Shown: positions 51,618 to 62,700 of the stretch, piece by piece
Layout: every line of letters starts with the position of its first letter
Numbering within the stretch: the first letter of the stretch is position 1
Source: Theristus sp. LFF4_11
Lineage: Eukaryota > Nematoda > Chromadorea > Monhysterida > Xyalidae
Length of the DNA: 64,000 bases
NCBI GenBank assembly: GCA_030248135.1
Contig: JASANC010005440.1
Coordinates: 186,001 to 250,000, forward strand
Reading direction: 5' to 3'
The notes under the pieces: model-generated
Database searches by the model: none
What the model saw: the letters and a program-made list of their open reading frames with translations, nothing else
What the model was told of the DNA's origin: nothing
Program-made: the position numbers and the translations under genes

Positions 51618-54600
51618 TCAAGACACCACCGACGAAGCATGCCGCGTATTTTCCGGCACATCGCCGGCCATCTTGCGCACCACTTCGCAAACGGTCTGTA
51701 TGTTCGGTCGCATGTACATGTCCGTGTTTGTAAGACGTCTGATCAGTTGATGTATGCGGTCAGAGTAGCTGCAACGAAACAAAAGTGAACTTGTGGAAAA
51801 GTCAACCGCTCAGTGGCCCGCGACTGCAATACTTGAGGAACGCGGTGTGGCTTGCGGTACACTTGGTACACCACACAGTGTACCAGGTGTACCTCAATTC
51901 ATAATCATGGTACACCACAACCTGGCACGGCTCTGTTCCAATGCAAGTCAAGCGATAGAACAAACCAAAAATTAAGGAAAAAATAAACGACAAAACATCG
52001 AAACCAAAATTACGGGGAGTTCTCCGGTATCCGAATGGCGGACGGGTTCTGCACCGCGAGCGCAACACTGTCACCGCGTTGGTGCACCGCGTCAAACGGT
52101 GACTGGAAGAAACACATCGCGTACAGCACGCAGCCGAGCGACTGCAATCGAATCGAACCGCTGTTGGTGGACAGGCGATTTAGAAAACTGTTTTTTTAAT
52201 GGAATCAGGCGCGTTTTTGTTCCGGTCGACACAAACAAGCAAGCACCACCGATGCCAAGAAATGCACACACTCGGTTGCTCTGTATGTAACCATATTCAA
52301 ACCATTGCATCCTTAACAAACCATCTGAATTACCACAAAATGTTTCCCCACTTCATTCCTGTAACATTCAAATGTACAGTGCCACTCAATAACCTGTGCA
52401 ACTAGCTGATTGGTCGGTGATCCCGTGATGCATGCATTGCTGTGCATGAATGGCGGCTGTGCGATGCACACAGCAATGCACCCATCCACCAATCAGCTAG
52501 TTGGATCTGTAATTGAGTTCACTGTAGTTTGTTACAAACAACAACCACATTCTAGCGCACCCAAATGTCGGTGCGTTCATCGACGGCCGCATGTGCCTGC
52601 ACCTCGAACAATTCCGGCGGCCGATACGCCATCGAGCAGAACTCTGCCGCGTCGTCCTGCAGGCGTTGTGCCGCGCGTCGCTCGTCGCATTCCTGCCGGG
52701 CGATCGTGGTCGAGCCGAAGTCCATCAGCACCGGTCGGTCGTCGTCGCTCAGCAGCACGTTCGCCGGCTTTAGGTCGCTGAGCATCAAGAGTTCGGTGTC
52801 TGAGAATGGCTGTTAGGTCTCTGCGACCGGGTAGTTGGTCTCGATTTTCAGATCTCTGAGATCAGGTTTCTCGGAGCAGGCTTTAGGTCTCTTGCCATAG
52901 ATGTGGGTTTTTGGCATAGTTGTTCCAGAGCCGAGGGGTTGGGGGGGGGGCCGATATAGATAGCTGGAGAAAATTTTCCAGATAGATAGATAGCTGGAAA
53001 ATTTTGGGGGGGGGGGCGCGGGGTGGGGGCCATGTGACTTTGGGGGGGGGGGCGGTCAAAATTTTGAAATTTAATAGATAGATAGCTAAAACGCTAAAAA
53101 GCTATAAAAACAGCAAAATAATGCTAAAAATACACTAAAAATCAAGTATAAACGCGTATTTTACCTAAAATTAGCGAAATTTTCAATAATTGTGAGCAAA
53201 AATGGTCAATTTTGGTCAAAAATTGACTCATTTTATGTCTTCGAAGACAAAAATTTTCAGATAGATAGCTGGCTGAGAATTTTTTTTAGATAGATAATAG
53301 CTGAGTCGAAAAAACTTGTCTGATAGAGATAGATTCAAAAATTTTTTTGGGGGGGGGGGGGGGGGGCCCCCCCCAGGCCCCCCTAGAACAACTATGGTTT
53401 TTGGGCGCTGACAGCGACCGTTGATCGTTCTCCGTAGGTCCCTGAGACCAGATTTCAGGAGGCCGGCTGAGTGGCTGAGTGGATAGCACTTGGGACTTCC
53501 AATCGGAAGGCCCGGGTTCGAATCCGCTCGTGACCACTCGGCTGCCCCGGGTTGCGTGGGGCTTAATGGTTCGGCAGCATAAACGTCGGCTTTCTTGATT
53601 CACAAGATTGCTGTTCCGGTGGCGAGGAACTCAATGACATCGCGCCCATGCATACCAGCGCAGCTTGCCCAACGCCCACTTCTATAGCAGAAAAACTGCT
53701 TCCAACGTCGCAGCCCATGTGGTGGACAATAAAAAATTGCGACAATGCCTTTCCCCAAGGGCGTTGGGTAAGGATAAAAAGGGGGCAACAAACAACAACA
53801 ACAACAACCAGATTTCAGGTCTCTAGAAACCCGTTTATACCTGACGTATGTAGACGTACGTCAGGTATGAACGATAGTACGCAATAACACGAGAACTAAA
53901 GTGACGTGACGTGCCGTACATGCATACGTCTGTATGCCTATATGTCCGTCTTTATGTCTGTATGAACGGTAGTATGTAATAGCACGGGCCCTAAAGTGAC
54001 GTGCCGTGCCGTATGCGCATCCTCAGGTATAAACGGGCCTTCAGAACATTGCGTTTTAGATTCCCGTATCAGGTGTCACAGCGTGTTTTAGGTCTGATGG
54101 CGATTTACTTTTGAACCTCTTTTGTTTTCGGACGCTAAGAACCAATTTAAGGCGTTGTTTTTCAAACTGATTCACATCGCAACCACGACCGCCCACCCAG
54201 CACCCACGCCAACGAACCGATGCGCCAACGGTGGCTCGAGCGAATGCAGTTTTGCCACGGCGTCACAAATGCCAGCAAATAACCTCAGCAACCTCGCCTC
54301 ATCGATGTGTTCACCAGTGACAGCGCGACGCTGCAGCTCGTCTTGCAGTGTGCCACGCTGCAAGTTACAGCGTAACGGTTGGAAAGCAATGAAATAAGCT
54401 ACCGTATGTTGTGTCTCTAACTCACTCCGAAATTTCAAAGCAAATTTCAAAATTTCTGCTAGCAATCACCAATAAGCTTATTCCATTCAAAAGCAGTCAA
54501 TCAGCGAGTTCCATTTGCAGATGCTTAAAATCGGTGCATACAGTTGAACTCTATAAATTATAGGGAATCAGCTGATTGGCTGGGATTACGGCATGCATGC

Positions 54601-55519
54601 TTTCTGCGCAGGCATTGCTGTGTGGGGCGGAGTTTCGTTTGGTTTTCGACCATTCGCCGCGAAACAAACCTTAAAGAACGGCAAGACCATGAGCACTTCA
54701 TAGACATCCGCCAGTTTGCCGGCCTCTCTATACACCATCGCTCGATCATTTTCATCAGTTCCCGTCGAAATAGCGGACGCCTCCAACGACAGAATGCGCT
54801 CGTGACCGGCGCACAGTCGGTGCACCTCAATCTCGCGCTCCGCCCGCTCCAAGTCCGCCTTCGAATGGCACAGCATTTGTTTCAGCGCGAATTTCGCGCG
54901 CTGCCCGTTCGCTTCCTGGACGAGGTAGACGATACTGAAGCCGCTGAAGAGAATTATGGGAACTTGGATTGCATTGGTTTTGCTGAGTCGTTTGAACGAT
55001 GATCGATTTTGTTCTTTGCTAGTTTGGTTGATGCGTTTAGTGAATAATTAGTGGACCCGTGCTGGGACTTTTGTAGTTCGTGTTTCGCTGACTCCACATC
55101 GGAGCTTGTTGAACCTTGGCACTTGGCACGAACCTACTTGGCAGGGCCGACAGCAAGTTTTAGCTTCGACGTCCTTGTCGTTCAACAAAACTGCACCAAC
55201 CAATCACCGCAATATTATTTTGAACCATCCGTTAACTTAAAGCGGCGCCAGGATTTCCCGCAAACAAAACTTTCGCACATTACGTTTGAGTGAACTGCTT
55301 TGCGGCATACTCTGTACCATTGACATGACATCACCTCACCATATGGCTCTGTTTACCATTGACAACGGGCGTACAATTGGCAAAACTGCAACGAAAAAAT
55401 GCATAACCAACCAACCCTTCGCCGAGTTTTCGGATCTTTCGAAATTTTCGGTCGCCAACACGAAACGTTGCCGAGCGACCGCTGTTGCTGCTGCCGCACA
55501 GCCCGCACAGCATCCACAT
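51618..55519 (-). CDS. STK16: Serine/threonine kinase 16-like (NAK family)
   Basis: Exons (minus strand): 55416-55519, 54670-54943, 54218-54357, 52561-52777, 52014-52141, 51618-51768; 337 codons plus stop, phases consistent. The N terminus MWMLCGLCGSS is Cys-rich, recalling acylated human STK16; an in-frame ATG at 55555 would add 12 residues. Kinase motifs in order: GEGGFSIVYLV (glycine loop, split by intron 1), FALKQML (catalytic Lys), LPFFKRGTL, AHRDLKPANVLL (catalytic loop across an intron), LMDFGS (activation loop start), YRPPELF, DERTDIWSLGCVLYAM and RPNIQTVCEVV near the end. Human STK16 has DLG where this has DFG. Members act at the Golgi and plasma membrane in secretion. Introns contain a hAT MITE, a SINE and two palindromic MITEs. 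Confidence 0.93.
52377..52524. mobile_element. Palindromic MITE with TA duplication, CCAATCAG family
   Basis: Ends CAGTGCCACTCAAT and ATTGAGTTCACTG, flanked by TA on both sides; arms CAACTAGCTGATTGG / CCAATCAGCTAGTTGG. Lies in the intron between the exons at 52561 and 52141, ending 36 bp from the splice donor. Confidence 0.85.
52915..53396. mobile_element. CATAGTTG hAT-type MITE, TSD GTTTTTGG
   Basis: Second intact copy of the 27230 family: ends CATAGTTGTTCCAG and CTAGAACAACTATG, exact 8-bp duplication GTTTTTGG at 52907-52914 and 53397-53404, 482 bp. It lies in an intron of the STK16-like gene. Confidence 0.95.
53460..53806 (+). mobile_element. tRNA-derived SINE, family B, 13-bp TSD
   Basis: The head has A box TGGCTGAGTGG and a perfect B box GGTTCGAATCC (53515-53525). 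A unique body and an AAC/CAA tail follow. The 13-bp direct repeat ACCAGATTTCAGG lies at 53447-53459 and 53807-53819, as expected for LINE-mediated insertion. A different tRNA ancestor from family A. Located in the STK16-like intron. Confidence 0.92.
54541..54642. mobile_element. Truncated pogo-like MITE, CCAATCAG family
   Basis: TA|CAGTTGAACTC, AAATTATAGGGAATCAGCTG and GGCATGCATGCTTTCTGCGCAGG match the left half of the copy at 4394. The right arm is missing. It ends about 28 bp from the splice donor at 54670. Confidence 0.75.
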
Positions 55520-56707
55520 TGCTCTTGTCTGGTTGTCACTTTGATCACAGTTCATTCACCATTTTTTTCATTTCTAAATGATTTTTTGTCTTCAATGGCA
55601 TTTTGTTTCATATGCAAATATGCGATTTTCACTTGAGTTTATGAAACTCTTCGCTGTGATAATGAACCGAAAATGGATAAAATTGTCTTTGATATTCAGG
55701 TTTTATTTCAAATAATGAAAAAAATATAAAGCAGAAATGCACACAAAAACCACTCGAACGTGAGAAACAGAACTAGACATAACGAGTTTTAAGCAAGACG
55801 ACCAGACAAAACTGCAGAACAAAATAAATGAGCAATATGGAAAAAACTAGTGATACATAAATGGTTAAAGCACCAATGCAAGTAAACCAGCATGTCGAGA
55901 GGGAAATATGATTGCACTCAAACAAAAAATAATAAAAAACATCAAACCGTGATATCCAAGTCTCAAACAAACAAACCCTTTCGATCAAACAGCTCAAACT
56001 GCAAATAAATTGAATTGGTCTTATGAATCTATGGTACCGTGAAATCTGATTATGGCAAACTGCAGAAATAAACAACGTATTTTGAAACAAGCACACATGT
56101 GGAAATATGTGGAAATTCGAGTTACTAATTTCCAAACTGGCATAAAACTGTCAAACCCACCAAAAACATTGGTTTCTGAAACCTGAAAGATCAAAGTGCA
56201 AACTTGGGCAATAAATAAGACACACAAAATGGCAACAAACATTTCAAACGAATGACGGGAACAGCGCCAATTTTTGTGATTCAATATCGTGACAAATCAA
56301 CCAACTTGCATGAAGGTTCTCTGCATTCTGATCAGCATAAGGATAAGATATAGGTTTTGCCCAACATCAGATGCAGAAGAGCGGTGGCCTCATCAGTGTT
56401 GTGCCCCTTTTGAACCACTCAAGTGAAAATAATTGAGAAAGAAACGTAATTTTTCAAAAAAAAAACATTTATAACAAACAATCAACCCTGTGATGGTGCC
56501 TATCGAAATTTTCACATAACGATGAAGCAATCAAACAAAACAGTCCTCACAAATTCAAAACATGATTTCAAAAGTTACCGCAATGCAAACCAAAATTTTT
56601 TAATAAAATCTAAAGTTTTCCATTAAGGTTCAGATATGGACCAAACTTAATGGTTCTGGTTTTCATTTTTGCGCCGAACAGCCTCAAAACGCCGTCACGG
56701 TACCCCT
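55520..56707. other. Intergenic spacer STK16-like to COLGALT
   Basis: Both genes are on the minus strand, so this should hold the kinase promoter and the galactosyltransferase 3' UTR. It is AT-rich and without convincing coding potential. A diverged copy of a dispersed repeat lies at 56300-56410. Confidence 0.55.
56300..56410. repeat. Dispersed repeat, copy 2
   Basis: GGTTCTCTGCATT, CCCAACATCAGATGCAGAAG and CCTCATCAGTGTTGTGCCCC correspond to 60870-60975 and 14224-14290. Confidence 0.6.
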
Positions 56708-59700
56708 CTACAACTCCAGCTTTGCCTCCGTCGTCGCAGTCCTCAGCACACTATCGTCACCCTGTACAACCGGCGGTCCCTGCGGCGCTTGCGCATCCGG
56801 TCTTTCCAGCTGCCCCAAAAACCTCTCGACTTGTACCTCCGTTGAGCTCTCCGTGTCCGTGATATACCCCTGCTCGTGCGTGTAATGACTCGGCTCTACG
56901 AAACTCGGATACGTCGCGTACGCGCTCAACAGTGCCGGCGGATTAATAGCGTTGATCCAGTCCTGCTTCCAATGTTGACCATACATGATCGGCAGGAATT
57001 CGTCCAGTGCGATCAGTTTGTCCAGTGGTTTCGCCGCGAGCAGCTTCGACGCGCCGCGATTCGACAGCAGATAGCCGACCGTCCAGTAGGAGTAGCCGAC
57101 CGTGGACAGGTAGCGATTGCCTGGAATGCAAGGAGAAGGCTTTTGAGTACCGTGTGTTTTGTGTTGGTTGAAATAAAACCTCTCTCACTTTTTCACAGAA
57201 TACAGAGCACGCGGAAGACTAGAAAATAGGATCGGTGTTGCAAGATAACATGTATTTAGCAGCCACAATGATTATTTCAACCAAACCGGACAAATTCGTG
57301 ATTCTCACTGCAGGTCAAACTATCTCGCATGCTCAGTGCTTCTGCGAAAAATGGTGACAGGTTCATAAAAACGTACTTTACTCAAGTTCCGGTTTGAAGA
57401 CAGTGCATTTAGTTACATATCTCAATAATGTTGTAGTCACAAACATCCATGCACAGGTTTAACACAATCAATGGTAAACATTTCTAAAGCAGTGTTTAAA
57501 ATTTCAGCACCTAAATGTTGGACCAAACTCGAGAACGAGCACGTTTGGCCATTGTTGTCACGGACAGTGTTATATATCCGTGAGAAAATGTTTTTGTTTT
57601 GTCTCGGATTCGAGCGCGGTGAAATTTTATGTTTTTGCATAACGTTTTTTTTGTGTAAGCTGCGCTGGTTTTTAGTTTTTTGATAACGTGTAACGTTTAG
57701 TTTTTGTGCCTGACTTGTTGGTGAAGAAAATAAAAAATAACGCCGAGACAAAAGTGGCACCCCCTGCGGGAGTTGAACCCGGGTCTCGCACGTGACATGG
57801 ACGATGGATGAAGAAGAAAGCCAGAAAAAGACAGAAAGCATGAATGTTCTTTCAGTGCAACAAGTCAGCGCAACAACTCGACGAGGTTACTTGAAGACAG
57901 CCAAAGTACTGGTATCCGACACCAGAAACCAAGAAAAATCAATGCAGTGTACGGTTTTCTTGGACGGGGGCTCAGACAGAACGTTCATCACGGAAAAATT
58001 GGCGAAGAAATTGAATCTTCAGAATGAAGGACCGCCGGAAACCGTGAAAATGAAGGTCATCGGGTCGACTACCGTGAAATGTCGCACGCAACCGGTACAT
58101 GTTAGGCTGCAGTTGAAAAACGGAACCATGTTTCAGATTGAAGCAGACAAAATTCCGGAAATTGCAAAACGAACCAGTCGACCAGCCCTGACTCCAGACG
58201 ATTTGCGTTACATTGGGAACGTGCCACAAGATGTTTTGGCTGATGAGATTCAGTCAGGAGCTATTGAATTTGCTCCCGATATTCTAATCGGTAATCCACA
58301 TTATGACGACCTCATGGATGTTGAGGAGCGTCAGCTAAAATTACCGTCCGGTTTGTGGCTTGTGCCGTCAAGACTGGGTTATTTGCTATCGGGTAGCACC
58401 AAAGGCACAAAGTGCAAACATCAAATGCGCCAAGTCTTCAGCACGCATACTGAAGCAGTTCAAACTGAACAGACTGAATCAGCGCACATTGAAGCTGTAG
58501 AAAACGGCTCGAATACTGAGAATTCAAGTGCTGTTCGGAAACAATGAAGGGCTGCCGGTGCTGCAAGGCAAACAAGATGAAGAAAAACTAGCGTTACAAC
58601 AATTTGAAGAAACAATCCGAATCGACGAAAAGGAACGGCTAGATGTTGCATGGCCTTGGATTCGTTTCAAAAATCGGGCAAAAATAATTGCTGAGGATCC
58701 CGAAATCTTGTTGCAGTACATCAAAATTGTGCATGGACAACTGAACAAAGAATTGCCGAATGAGCACAAATTACAACGGTCGTATGCAATCGAGATGACG
58801 CCGCTTGAGGAACCCAATACATCCGACCGCGAATCATCAGCAGAAAAACAAGCGGAGACGGAAGAAAATGGGGAATGCGGTAGCAACTCCGGAAAACGCT
58901 CGACCACGCCGAAGCGAAAGACTAGCAACCAAGGCGGCTAACATAGCAAAGCACAATAAACCCATATAACATTAGCTCTATCGCTCGATTCTAACCTGTC
59001 AGTTGTACAAAATTCACCAATACGTAATAATGTTCACAACTCAATTGTATCGTGCATAATCTGTTTTTTGTTTTGCAGTTGTTCGCATAATCGGCACGAG
59101 TTGGTTCACAACAGGGTCGCTAATCAACAGCCGCACAACCGGTCATTCAGACCATTCATCTTTCGAGCAAGTTGGCTCATACATCGTTTCGCGTTAGAGG
59201 CACCTGGCTCCATACGGGCACATCGCGCCCCATCTACAGTAACGAGCACTTTGTTCATATCGGGCACTGCCGCCCAACATTGTTGAAATATAAAATGTAA
59301 TTTGCTGTTTCTAAATAAACGCAGGTTTTACCGCTTCACAGAATCTGTCAAAGATGTCTACAGAACGCGATCGTGCTGAGAAAAATGTCGATAACCGCAT
59401 CGTCGAACTATCGAAATCTCGACGGTCCAAAGAGAGTCATTGTCACGCCGTGATCAAAGACATGGTCGTCCAAGACATGATGAAACATTACAAACAAGAA
59501 GCAGAGTGGCAGTTGACACACTACGAACAGTCAAAGTCGTCTGAAACCAACGACGTTTGGACAATCGGTTCGATCGAAATTCACAACCCGGACGCCATCA
59601 CTCATGCAACCAGGCATACAACCGTCGATGAGCCGTCCATGAGTCCAATCAAAGTCGAATCATCGGCAAATCTCGTCCAGGTCGAACCATCGACGACACC

Positions 59701-62700
59701 TGTTCAAGTTGAACCGTCCACGAGCAAAATTCAGATCGAATATCCGGCGCATCACAAACACTCTCATCACAAACACTCTCATCACAAACAATCTCGTTCA
59801 AAGCAACAAATGCATACACCACTGGCAAAACCAATTGATGAACCAATTCGCTGTTCGGAGGTGAACCACTTGCTGATTGGTGATAGCCAAATTCGTTATT
59901 TGAAAGCTCATGATTTCAAAAATGTTGCCATTCGTTCGTTTAGTGGTTGTCGCGTAGGTCAATTTCAATCAAGAATCGAAAAAATTTTGCCAACAATTCT
60001 AATGCCAATTATTTCAATTATCTTGTTCATGGGCGTGAATGATTTGTTTGGCGAATATTGTAATTTGGAACTGATTGTCAATCGTTTTGTAGCGTTCATT
60101 GACTTTTTGCGCGGCCAATTTCCAACCATTGATCGAATCATCATAACTCCGGTGCCAAGCAAGAAATACTTTGAGAATGAGTCCTTTCAACTAAACAGAA
60201 TTGTTATATAACAAATTCCACAAGAACCGTTGTGTGTATGCCATGCAACCTTTTGAGTCATTGAAGCTGAGAGACAATGTGCATCTGACACACCATTCAA
60301 TCATTGACATTTTGGAACGATGTGAAGTTTTAGTGGGCAATATTTTGCAACGCAAGTATTCAAAACAATGAATTGTCGAGTGTTTACAATCTTGTCGTGC
60401 ATTTATTTTGCTGCATTTAATTTGATTTACACACTGTTATCCAAAATCTAAATCGTTTGTTGTCGTGATTGTAAATTTAGCGCATTTTTAACGGTCAACT
60501 GTTTATGCCAAAGGGCTACTGTAATGACTTTATGCTAATTAATTGTTAAAATTTTCTCTGTTGGCCGAGTGTCACGGACAGTGTTATATATCCGTGAGAA
60601 AATGTTTTTGTTTTGTCTCGGATTCGAGCGCGGTGAAATTTTATGTTTTTGCATAACGTTTTTTTGTGTAAGCTGCGCTGGTTTTTAGTTTTTTGATAAC
60701 GTGTAACGTTTAGTTTTTGTGTCTGACTTGTTGGTGAAGAAAATAAAAAATAACGCCGAGACAATTGTAGTTTTTGAGACACCGTGTATATACGCTGAAG
60801 CGTGCGCTGTTGTGATATCCGACCAAAAACTCTCAAGACCATTTCTTTCCAGAGTCACCCACCCTCTCAAATCAACCAATTTGTATGGTGGTTCTCTGCA
60901 TTTCGGCCGGGCCAACATCATATACAGAAGAGGGGGGGCCTCATCAGTGATGTGCCCCTCTCGAGTCTTTTTCCAGAGTCACCCACCCTTGACCATCGTC
61001 TCGACCTTCTCGCGCTCCTGTCCGTATTTCCAGCCCATCCACTTGCGACCCAAGAATATCAGGTCCCAGTCCGAGGCCAGTCCGCTTTTGCGTAGTTGAT
61101 CCATCAGCAAGACGACTTTATAGCGGAAGTATTTCGCGAAACGAATGTCATCTTCCAGGACCATCACCAGCTCGTGTTTCTTCTCGACCACGTCCGCCCA
61201 AATTCGATAGTGACTGGAGGGAAAATGAGCCATTCAGTGCGAGGAATTTGAAATCAGCCAATCAGCAAAGAAAGAAAGATTAATGAAGAGTGCAACGGAA
61301 AACGTTCATCCACATAATGCACGAAAGTTTGTTTTTGTGCAATCGCCAAAACTTCCAAAGAGATATACCAATAGCAAAGCAACAGGCTGATTGACTGCAT
61401 TTGACGGGGGTGCATTGGAATACTGAACAGCTCAAGCGAGTCTGACTAAAATTGAAAAAAACGAAACAATAATGTCAAAATTTGCTCAAAATTCTCTGGT
61501 GTCCCCTGCCCACCTCAGAAAGCACCCGATCTCGCCGAGTTTCAACGGCCGATTCCAGTACGGATCGCGGTAGGACGGCAGCAGGCGTACGCCCTGATTG
61601 AGCAAGGTGGTCTCGTTCAGAAGTTGCCCGTCGGTCGCCGGCCAATGAGTGACGTCCAGACCTGAAAATTGTCACCGTCTTCACCATTGGTGGTAGCGCG
61701 TTAGACTCGTTGCCTCTGCGTGATCGAGCCCCGCCGAGGGGTGTATAGGCACTTAATGACAGAGAAAACACTCGATGGGCGCCCTATTCGACGGCGTTCT
61801 GTACGCTTTTCTGGGTTAGCCGTGGCTAAACATCGCCTAAAATCACCGTTCGTTCGTTCGTTTTATTAAAGCTGAATTGAATGATTAGTTGACGGACTGA
61901 TTGGTTGATTGATTGACTGGTAATTGACTAACTGACTGACTGATTGAGTGGTGTCAGGTGTGTGGATGTGATGATTGCTTGATTGACTGCGTTATATGAA
62001 CTGGGCACCGCACCAGCCAACCACCAGTTTGTTTATTACATCCACTCAAAACCGTTGAACGTAAGTTTCTGAACAACTAACGATTAACTAAATCAACCAT
62101 CGAGTGCAACAGTCCCGTTTGGTTGCACACAAACGCTGCAACCAATCAACGTGCCAGACACAACTCATCGATCAAAACTACACGAACGGAACGGAAATCT
62201 GAAGCCTCCTAAAAAATCCCACCCACCCACAAGCGCGTCGAAACCGACCATAAATATCGAACAATTTCTCCATGCGCTGTCGCCGCCACGGTCGTCGCTC
62301 CAAGTTGATCATGTAAATCTGATCCATTCCGAGACGATCCTTCGGCATGAAATCCGGCGGCACCGCGGGCGAATGCAGAAACGGCATCAGATTGTCCTTC
62401 ATGTTCTCGCAGAGGAAGTCCTTCACGGTCTCCTGGGCAAGAACAATTCCATTCCATTCCATTTTATTTCGCGAAAAAGCAGGAAACTCCGATAAAACTG
62501 TTTGAACAGCATGAAATTCGGAGACCCAGAGCATGAACAAGGTCGACAAATGACGCTAGAAGACTTTATGGGTCATTAGTGCGGACAACGACTCAGCTCC
62601 TACAGAGCGTCCGCACCCGACCGAGCCCGCTCGATCGGTCCAAATTGCGTCACTACCATTCCCACCTCTGAGCGATGAACAACAACAACATGGGTCACTC

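Larger units (their letters stand above)
57556..60763 (+). mobile_element. Non-autonomous LTR retrotransposon, BEL/Pao-derived, with SGNH-like ORF
   Basis: Two LTRs (195 and 194 bp) begin TGTCACGG and end CGAGACA, and a 5-bp target duplication ATTGT lies at 57551-57555 and 60764-60768. A tRNA-complementary primer site follows the 5' LTR. The internal 2.8 kb encodes a BEL/Pao-like aspartic protease region and the start of the pol region preceding reverse transcriptase. RT, RNase H and integrase are absent. A separate downstream frame has SGNH-hydrolase motifs. The LTRs differ by one substitution and one T in a T-run, so the insertion is young. It lies in a COLGALT intron, on the opposite strand. 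Confidence 0.93.

Noticed and set aside
53460..53535. tRNA gene with perfect B box
   Set aside because: Followed by a non-tRNA body and tail within a 13-bp target duplication, so a SINE.
58990..59350. Possible reverse transcriptase remnant between the two LTR-element ORFs
   Set aside because: I looked for a YxDD-type motif and flanking blocks in this spacer and saw none.
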